64,000 nt of DNA from Lewinellaceae bacterium. Its GTDB lineage: Bacteria; Bacteroidota; Bacteroidia; Chitinophagales; Saprospiraceae. The notes beneath the pieces are model-generated. The model had not been told where the DNA came from and searched no databases. It saw only the letters and a list, made by a program, of their open reading frames with translations. A program made the translations under genes and the position numbers. This document shows positions 58,470-64,000 of the stretch, piece by piece; position 1 is the first letter of the stretch, and every line of letters begins with the position of its first letter. Where the stretch lies: assembly GCA_020636025.1 (NCBI GenBank), contig JACJYQ010000001.1, forward strand, positions 186,001 to 250,000, given 5' to 3'.

Positions 58470-59006
58470 TCAAAAAGCGGTCGCAAATGTAGACAGTTTT
58501 TCTTTTACACGCAATAAATACTTTTTTTTCAGAAAATACTCTTTGACTGATTCCAGGTCTTTGGTATTACCAGAGTCGACAGTCCAATTATTGCGGATGT
58601 TTTTTATTGTGTCTTCCAGGTTGTTTTCTATCTCCTCAATTTGTTTTGTTGCCTTTTCAACAGCATTCGGATCTGGTTCAAATTCCAGTTCCATCAGTGC
58701 CTCATTTATTTCCATCATTTCCATGAGGAAAGCCTGCGGCATTTTTTCGTTTCCAGCTTCTTCCGACAAAAGGCCCTGCTGCTGTAACACGTATCCCAAT
58801 AGCTTGTCAGGATTGGAAAGTGTTTTGTAGGCTTCATTATTCAAACTGGAAAGCTCAAGTGCCTTTTCCTGTTCAGCTTCGGTTGCCTGAGTGTGATAAT
58901 CAGGATGGTATTGGCGACTTTTCTCCAGATAAATCTGCCTCACCTTACCTGCGTCCAATGTCAGAGCAGGTTCAAGTCCATAAAATTCAAAATAATTGAC
59001 TTGCAT
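58470..59006 (-). CDS. hscB: HscB-like Fe-S assembly co-chaperone (J-domain protein)
   Basis: A 178-residue J-domain protein: HPD motif in KSRQYHPDYHTQ near residue 34, then a C-terminal helical domain with LSNPDKLLGYVLQQQG, the HscB-type arrangement. HscB delivers the scaffold protein IscU to the Hsp70 HscA. It follows rseP by 17 nt. The length suits HscB rather than full DnaJ; no isc genes are in the window. Confidence 0.82.
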   Translation of the reverse strand: MQVNYFEFYGLEPALTLDAGKVRQIYLEKSRQYHPDYHTQATEAEQEKALELSSLNNEAYKTLSNPDKLLGYVLQQQGLLSEEAGNEKMPQAFLMEMMEINEALMELEFEPDPNAVEKATKQIEEIENNLEDTIKNIRNNWTVDSGNTKDLESVKEYFLKKKYLLRVKEKLSTFATAF

Positions 59007-59023
59007 CCTGTTTCAACTAAATT

Positions 59024-60376
59024 TTAAAAAAGCTTTTGCAGGAAATGCCGCCAGATATCCAACCCGAAGGCAAATACCATCAAACCCAGCAACAGGAAGA
59101 ATCCAAAGGTTACGGCACGTTCCATGAATTTGTCGCTAACTCTTCTGCCGGTAATCACTTCCCAGATCAAAAACACCACATATCCACCATCCAGCGCAGG
59201 AATTGGCAACAGGTTCATAAATGCCAGAATAATGCTCAAAGATGCCGTTACGTTCCAGAAAACTTCCCAGTCCCAGTCCGGGCTAAACAGTTTTCCAATG
59301 CTAATCACCGATCCCAGGTTATCCTTAACGGATATCTTTCCTTTAAACATCTGACCAAAGGCCTTGAATTGGTTTGATAAGAAATCCAAACCCATTTGTA
59401 CCCCGGCAGGCAAAGCTTTGCCCAGCGAATACTTCTCCCGCTCAATCTTGAAATATCCATCCGATTTGGTCATTACGCCAATGGTGCCGAACTCGGTGAT
59501 GTCCACGCTGATTTCTTTTGCTTCGCCATTTCGAAGAATACCAAGCTTTGCAGTTTGACCTTTGTTTTGGGCGGCTTTTGCTGTAAACTGGTCGAAGTAG
59601 GGAATTTCCTCGCCATTGAAGGCAACAATCTGGTCACCGGCCTGTAATCCGGCTTTTTCTGCCGGCTTGCCGGCAACCAACTGTTGAATGAAAAATGGCA
59701 TCCTGGGAGCCATTAATGAAGCTTTTCTTACATGTGCACTGGTTATTTTCTGAGCCACATCATCTGATAAAATGAGTGTAGTGTCTCGGCCGTCACGTGT
59801 GACGGTAATCTGCCGGGTATTTCCAAGAACTACGGCTTCTAAAAAGACAGCAGGGTCAACCCGGGTAAAGGCTTCATCACCAATTTTTTTAATCACATCA
59901 CCTTGTCTGAAACCCTGATCGATCAACACAGAATCATAAGACATGCCGTATTGCATTACCTCGCTGGTAGGAATATAAGCCTTTCCGAAAGACCACAGCA
60001 TCATAGCAAAAATGAAAAATCCAAGCAGGAAATTCACCGTTACACCGCCGATCATAATGATCAGACGCTGCCACGCTGGTTTTGACCGGAATTCCCAGGG
60101 CTGAGGTGGCGCATTCAATTGTTCAGTATCCATGCTCTCATCCACCATGCCCGAAATCTTCACATATCCACCGAGCGGTAACCAACCAATGCCATATTCG
60201 GTTTCACCTTTTTTTGTTTTCCAAAGTGAATTGAAAGGGGCAAAGTCAAAAAACAGGTAAAATTTTTCAACCCTGGTTTTGAACCATTTTGCAGGGGCAA
60301 AATGGCCCATTTCGTGTAAAACAATCAGCAGGGAAAGGCTCAGGAAAAATTGTAATACTATTGAAACTGTATCCAT
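59024..60376 (-). CDS. rseP: RseP-type site-2 membrane metalloprotease
   Basis: A 450-residue intramembrane zinc protease. The zinc motif LHEMGHF is in the first span (residues ~20-26), followed by KWFKTRVEKF; one to two PDZ domains at ~130-310 (GLQAGDQIVAFNGEEI); and a second catalytic segment NLLPIPALDGGYVVF near residue 395. It cleaves anti-sigma factors or leftover signal peptides. It starts a unit with hscB. Confidence 0.92.
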   Translation of the reverse strand: MDTVSIVLQFFLSLSLLIVLHEMGHFAPAKWFKTRVEKFYLFFDFAPFNSLWKTKKGETEYGIGWLPLGGYVKISGMVDESMDTEQLNAPPQPWEFRSKPAWQRLIIMIGGVTVNFLLGFFIFAMMLWSFGKAYIPTSEVMQYGMSYDSVLIDQGFRQGDVIKKIGDEAFTRVDPAVFLEAVVLGNTRQITVTRDGRDTTLILSDDVAQKITSAHVRKASLMAPRMPFFIQQLVAGKPAEKAGLQAGDQIVAFNGEEIPYFDQFTAKAAQNKGQTAKLGILRNGEAKEISVDITEFGTIGVMTKSDGYFKIEREKYSLGKALPAGVQMGLDFLSNQFKAFGQMFKGKISVKDNLGSVISIGKLFSPDWDWEVFWNVTASLSIILAFMNLLPIPALDGGYVVFLIWEVITGRRVSDKFMERAVTFGFFLLLGLMVFAFGLDIWRHFLQKLF

Positions 60377-60495
60377 TACTCTTTAATGTGGTAAATGCGA
60401 AGTGATGTTGATATGAATACTCCTGGAAACAACTTTTATATCAATCAAAGCACTTGAATTACAATAAAATAAGCGTCAATTGGGCAAAAATGTAA

Positions 60496-60536
60496 AGCGG
60501 CTTTCGCAGTTGAGGCGCAAAACTACGGAAGCCGCT
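60496..60536 (-). terminator. Hairpin after porD
   Basis: AGCGGCTT with AAGCCGCT (8 bp), extended inward by CGCAGTT with AACTACG (one mismatch), loop of about 9 nt. On the minus strand it follows the porD stop and is followed by T-rich sequence. It lies in the 195-bp gap before rseP, where nothing else was recognised. Confidence 0.65.
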
Positions 60537-60571
60537 GATAATACCGGTAAAATCGTGAAAAATCTGAATGA

Positions 60572-61489
60572 TCAGGAGCCAATCTCTCGATAGCGCTGGC
60601 TGTTTGCCGGATCAATTCTGGACATGATTTGAATAACCCTGTCTTTTTGTGCTTTCGGAGCTACTTTCCACATTTCCACCAGTTCATCCTTTTTGGCATA
60701 AGAGAACATTTGAACAATCATAGAGTTCAAATAGGCTACACTTACTTTGTCCACCTCTTCCAAAGCTTGTAAAATTGAAGCCCTGGCCTGCTCTGGATCG
60801 GTGGTAAACATGTCTAAACCCTTGCGATAGTAGGTATACATAGCTCCTCTGAATGGCTTTACCCTTGGGTTGAGTGTGTTTTCGATGATCCAGTAGCGAT
60901 TTCTGTTTTTTCCACCGTCAGCTGGACGCCAGCCTGGAGATGCGTTGGAACTGGAGTTTTGAATATTGGTAACGATCCTTTCAGCGGTTGCATAGTGTGG
61001 GTCACCGCCATATTGGGAAAACGAATCGTAATCCATACCTAGGATCAAGTAGGTATAAAAAGCAAAGAGCGCCGGCAAGTTCTGGTTCTCTGTATTGTCC
61101 TTGATAAACTCAATGGGTTGATTCTGCTGGTAGGAAAACAAAACATCCTTATCGAGGTAGGAAATTAAAGCAGTTTCATAGCCGCTACCATACACCGGTC
61201 TAGTAGCCTGAATAGCCAGTTCCCCTTCAAAAATGTTGTTTTCATTTTCCTTGGAAATGGTGAGAATGAAACTGCACTTTATCCTTTCATTAGGCTCAAA
61301 ATTATCGTTTGTCCATTTCGTGGTATTCAAAAACTCTCTCAGACTGGCCTCTAGCTGATCAAAAACCCGGCGGTCGTTTCGTTGAAGTTGAGGAGTGTTT
61401 ACCCGAACCGAGGCGTTTAATTCCCCTTGTGCGTAAACGCTTGATAATGAAATGAATATAGTGAAAAGTAGTAACGTATTCTTAAGCAT
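60572..61489 (-). CDS. porD: PorD-type T9SS accessory protein (DUF4835)
   Basis: A 305-residue exported protein of the DUF4835 family, named PorD for its link to the type IX secretion system. Signal peptide to residue ~20 (SSVYAQGELNASVRVN); conserved stretches FDQLEASLREFLNTTKWTND, YLILGMDYDSFSQYGG and the C-terminal MSRIDPANSQRYREI. Its place after coaBC matches the usual Bacteroidota order. Its exact function is not known. Confidence 0.88.
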   Translation of the reverse strand: MLKNTLLLFTIFISLSSVYAQGELNASVRVNTPQLQRNDRRVFDQLEASLREFLNTTKWTNDNFEPNERIKCSFILTISKENENNIFEGELAIQATRPVYGSGYETALISYLDKDVLFSYQQNQPIEFIKDNTENQNLPALFAFYTYLILGMDYDSFSQYGGDPHYATAERIVTNIQNSSSNASPGWRPADGGKNRNRYWIIENTLNPRVKPFRGAMYTYYRKGLDMFTTDPEQARASILQALEEVDKVSVAYLNSMIVQMFSYAKKDELVEMWKVAPKAQKDRVIQIMSRIDPANSQRYREIGS

Positions 61490-61569
61490 GGTTGTGCTAG
61501 TTTCTCAATGATGCGGTCAGTATTCAACATGTACTGATCCGGTTCAAGTGCATTGACGCATTAAGAGGC

Positions 61570-62763
61570 CTATTGGTTGGCTGCCACAATGATTTCTGCC
61601 ACAATATCCCTGGCAACTTCGGACTTGCTCTTTAAGGCATAGTCAATTTTCTCACCGGAGCTTTTCAGAATGACAATCTTATTGGTATCGTGACCAAATC
61701 CTGCACCCTTATCGCGCATGGAGTTTAGTACAATAAAGTCGAAATTTTTCTTTTTAAGCTTGGCCAGTGCATTCTCTTCTTCGTTGTTTGTTTCTAGCGC
61801 AAAACCGATCAGCAATTGCTTGTCTGTTTTCACTTTGCCAAGGCTTGCAGCAATATCAACGGTTCTTACCAGTTCCAGGCTCAGATCATCCGATTGTTTT
61901 TTGATCTTGGTTTCGGACACTTCTTTAGGCCTGTAATCTGCCACCGCGGCTGCCAGTACTGTGATGTCGGTTTGGGGAAACCGGTCTTTGCAAGCATCAT
62001 ACATTTCTGCAGCAGAATTTACCCGAATCACCTGAATGGATGCGTCAGTTGGACTCAAATCGGTGGGTCCAAGCACCAGGGTTACTTCAGCCCCTTGTCT
62101 CCGTAGTGTTTCGGCGATGGCGATCCCCATTTTACCGCTGGAATGATTGCCCAAAAAGCGAACTGGATCCAGGGCTTCAAAGGTAGGACCGGCTGTTACC
62201 AGGGCTGATTTACTTTGCAGAGGCTGATTAATTCTAATTGACGGAAGTGATTTGTCCAAAAATGCCAAAATATGCTCTGGCTCGGCCATTCTGCCCTCTC
62301 CCACAAGGCCGCTGGCAAGTTCACCATGTTCTACGGGGATCACCTGAATGCCGAAGCTCGTCAACCTGGACATATTTTGTTGCGTAGCCGGATGATGCCA
62401 CATATCGACATCCATCGCAGGCGCTACAAAAACCGGACAACGGGCTGACAGGTAAACAGCACTTAAAATATTGTCGCAGAGGCCATTGGCAAGTTTGGCT
62501 AATGTGTTGGCCGTAGCCGGTGCCACGATCATGGCATCTGCCCACAGTCCGAGTTCTACATGGTTGTTCCAGGCAGATTCACTGTGGATATCAGTTATTA
62601 CCTCATTTTTGGAAAGTGTCGACAGCGTAAGTGGACTAATAAAATCGGCAGCTGCCCTGGTCATGATCACTTTTACTTCAGCTCCATTTTTAACGAGAAG
62701 TCGGGTAAGATAAGCTGCTTTGTAGGCAGCGATGGAGCCTGAAATGCCGAGGATAATTTTCAT
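61570..62763 (-). CDS. coaBC: CoaBC (Dfp), bifunctional coenzyme A synthesis enzyme
   Basis: Joins cysteine to 4'-phosphopantothenate and decarboxylates the product. The CoaC half (residues 1-~180) has GISGSIAAYKAAYLTRLL and the flavin/substrate motif APAMDVDMWHHPA; the classical motif is PxMNxxMW, so Asn is Asp here. The CoaB half has TAGPTFEALDPVRFLGNHSSGKMG. Start set at the ATG at 62763 (MKIILG); an ATG three codons earlier is equally open. Confidence 0.92.
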   Translation of the reverse strand: MKIILGISGSIAAYKAAYLTRLLVKNGAEVKVIMTRAAADFISPLTLSTLSKNEVITDIHSESAWNNHVELGLWADAMIVAPATANTLAKLANGLCDNILSAVYLSARCPVFVAPAMDVDMWHHPATQQNMSRLTSFGIQVIPVEHGELASGLVGEGRMAEPEHILAFLDKSLPSIRINQPLQSKSALVTAGPTFEALDPVRFLGNHSSGKMGIAIAETLRRQGAEVTLVLGPTDLSPTDASIQVIRVNSAAEMYDACKDRFPQTDITVLAAAVADYRPKEVSETKIKKQSDDLSLELVRTVDIAASLGKVKTDKQLLIGFALETNNEEENALAKLKKKNFDFIVLNSMRDKGAGFGHDTNKIVILKSSGEKIDYALKSKSEVARDIVAEIIVAANQ

Positions 62764-62772
62764 GGAAAACAT

Positions 62773-62872
62773 ATCTAATGCGATAATTAGCTAATTAGCC
62801 AATATGCTAATGAATTTTAGCAATTTGAATATTTCAATCAGCTAATTAGCTAATTATCGCATTAGCTAATTA
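62773..62872. repeat. Octamer-word array, family 1 copy 3
   Basis: A perfect 24-bp inverted repeat (62776-62799 with 62841-62864) built of words such as GATAATTA, GCTAATTA and GCTAATGC, with a 41-nt middle. It begins in the rpoZ stop codon (minus strand) and ends about 10 nt before the coaBC start. Confidence 0.85.
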
Positions 62873-63205
62873 TTGCTCTGTATCTTCTACATTTCTCCAG
62901 TGAATTTCATCCTGCATGAATTCGTTGGAGGCGATAATGGCAGTATTGGGAAGACGCTCATAAAATTTGGAGATCTCGATTTGTTCTTTGTTCTCCTGCA
63001 CTTCCTCAATAGTGTCTGTGCTTACAGCAAACTCTTCGAGTTTGCGTTGGATTTCCCATTTCAGATCGCTGGAAATCTGACGGGCGCGTTTGCTGATGAT
63101 CACCAGGCTTTCGTAGATGTTACCTGTTTTGTCAACCAGCTCCATTACGTCGCGTGGCTGAATGTTTGGATCAAGGCCCTGGGCTTTGGTTTTAATATCA
63201 CTCAT
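62870..63205 (-). CDS. rpoZ: RNA polymerase omega subunit (Bacteroidota type)
   Basis: A 111-residue protein matching the RNA polymerase Rpb6/omega family of this phylum: DVMELVDKTGNIYESLVIIS and SKRARQISSDLKWEIQRKL are the conserved core that contacts beta prime. The position between bamD and coaBC is the usual order. The stop codon forms the first word of a repeat array. Confidence 0.88.
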   Translation of the reverse strand: MSDIKTKAQGLDPNIQPRDVMELVDKTGNIYESLVIISKRARQISSDLKWEIQRKLEEFAVSTDTIEEVQENKEQIEISKFYERLPNTAIIASNEFMQDEIHWRNVEDTEQ

Positions 63206-63240
63206 ATTTATTGCAATAAAGATTTTTAATAATAAATGAA

Positions 63241-64000
63241 TCAGCTTCTAAGTCTGGTCCTGACGTGTTTCTTGGCTTGTTCGGAGTCTTTTTTGATTTG
63301 TTTGATCTCTTTTGAGTATTTGCTCTCCGGATATTTCGTCAAAAAGTCTTCGCAACGGACTTCCGTTTGAGCATAGCGTTCTACCTTCTTTTCAATAACC
63401 GAATTCGAGCTTAACAGGTAGCTGGATTTAGCGATCAAATATCTTACACGCTCTACATCCGGACTTTCCGGATAATCACGCAGCAGGTTGTCAAACGATA
63501 AAACTGCCGACTGATATTGTCTGAGGTCGTAATAAAGCTGACCTTCTGCAAAGGCTTTTTGCTCCAGTTTCCTACGCAATTCATCAATCAGCGTGTTGCA
63601 TTGCTCTACTCTCTCAGATTTGGGAAATAAATTGACAAAAAGCTGAAACTCATCAATGGCCGTTGCCGTATTTCCCTGATCAAGCCTGAAAGTAGGCGAC
63701 ATTTGGTAATTTGAGTAGGCAGACATAAAAGCAGCCTCTTCCCTTAACTTCGAATTGGTAAAAGTGTTCGAAAAAGTTTTGAAATAATATGCTGCCAGTA
63801 AATACTGCTTGGTGTTATAGTGGCAATATGCGTAATCAAAATATGCCTGTTCAGCTCTGGCGTCGCCTCGTAACGTATTGAGTACCAGGTCAAAAAGCGT
63901 TAATGCACGCTGATATTGCTCCTTCTCATAGTAGTGAAATGCCTTGGCGAGAATCAATTCTCCATCTCCGCTTGTGCGGATTTTTTCAAAATTGCTCTTA
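63241..64000 (-). CDS. bamD: BamD outer membrane assembly lipoprotein (5' end cut by window)
   Basis: Component of the beta-barrel assembly machine. The frame stays open to the window end, so the signal and lipobox lie outside; about 252 residues are visible. Tetratricopeptide-like repeats run through the protein (AKAFHYYEKEQYQRALTLF; AYYFKTFSNTF; LRQYQSAVLSFDNLLRDYP). The order bamD-rpoZ-coaBC-porD supports the call. The C-terminal 30 residues are strongly basic. Confidence 0.88.
   Translation of the reverse strand, partial: KSNFEKIRTSGDGELILAKAFHYYEKEQYQRALTLFDLVLNTLRGDARAEQAYFDYAYCHYNTKQYLLAAYYFKTFSNTFTNSKLREEAAFMSAYSNYQMSPTFRLDQGNTATAIDEFQLFVNLFPKSERVEQCNTLIDELRRKLEQKAFAEGQLYYDLRQYQSAVLSFDNLLRDYPESPDVERVRYLIAKSSYLLSSNSVIEKKVERYAQTEVRCEDFLTKYPESKYSKEIKQIKKDSEQAKKHVRTRLRS

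Overview
The window looks like a chromosomal segment of a Bacteroidota bacterium, most likely from the Saprospiria or a nearby group. The support is: two proteins with C-terminal type IX secretion (T9SS) type A sorting tails; a PorD-type (DUF4835) gene inside the bamD-rpoZ-coaBC-porD block familiar from this phylum; two DUF1573 proteins; a head-GIN (DUF2807) protein; OmpA/thrombospondin-3 and HYR proteins; Bacteroidota-style promoter boxes (TAnnTTTG); and weak ribosome binding sites with many TTG starts. No transposase, integrase, phage gene or CRISPR array was seen.

Layout. 1-6.3 kb: the end of recF, a DUF1573 protein, a GIN-domain protein, pyrF-ribD, a secreted hypothetical, a second DUF1573 gene and a small secreted protein. 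6.3-14.8 kb: a non-coding stretch with hairpins and a MITE-like element, two OmpA-family envelope proteins, a metallo-beta-lactamase-fold hydrolase, a small lipoprotein, a TrmH-type RNA methyltransferase, a T9SS-secreted phospholipase-D-like protein, a TrmN6-type methyltransferase and a small HTH protein. 15-20.4 kb: a glycosyltransferase, mqnE (futalosine pathway), a histidine phosphatase and a VWA/HYR secreted protein that stands between two repeat arrays. 20.6-48.9 kb: one minus-strand block of 25 genes for a Wzx/Wzy-type exopolysaccharide or capsule, read from a HTH regulator at 48.9 kb down to gmd. 49-54.4 kb: a multi-membrane-span mannosyltransferase-like protein and a very large C25 (gingipain-like) T9SS protein. 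54.4-64 kb: a nested palindrome, miaA, tRNA-Gly, ppk1, tRNA-Leu, rseP-hscB and the bamD-rpoZ-coaBC-porD block.

How the genes work together. The polysaccharide block supplies precursors (UDP-HexNAc 6-dehydrogenase, WlbA-type oxidoreductase, WlbC-type aminotransferase and WlbB-type acetyltransferase for a diacetamido-uronic acid; a C4-epimerase; WecB; a 4,6-dehydratase with an aminotransferase; Gmd). It also supplies an initiating phosphoglycosyl transferase, eight putative glycosyltransferases, a CapK-like ligase, a flippase, a polymerase, and the Wza/Wzc export machinery with a PHP-type phosphatase.

The most unusual content is non-coding. Several families of short, partly palindromic intergenic elements recur. 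Arrays built from 7-8-nt words around AATG or TAAT begin at or in stop codons. Degenerate CACAGATT arrays sit just upstream of three starts. A 148-158 bp element with self-palindromic terminal inverted repeats sits in two convergent gaps. These elements, and the single-gene VWA/HYR unit bracketed by two arrays, are the best candidates for something undescribed. All assignments come from reading the sequence and recalled family knowledge; no searches were run.
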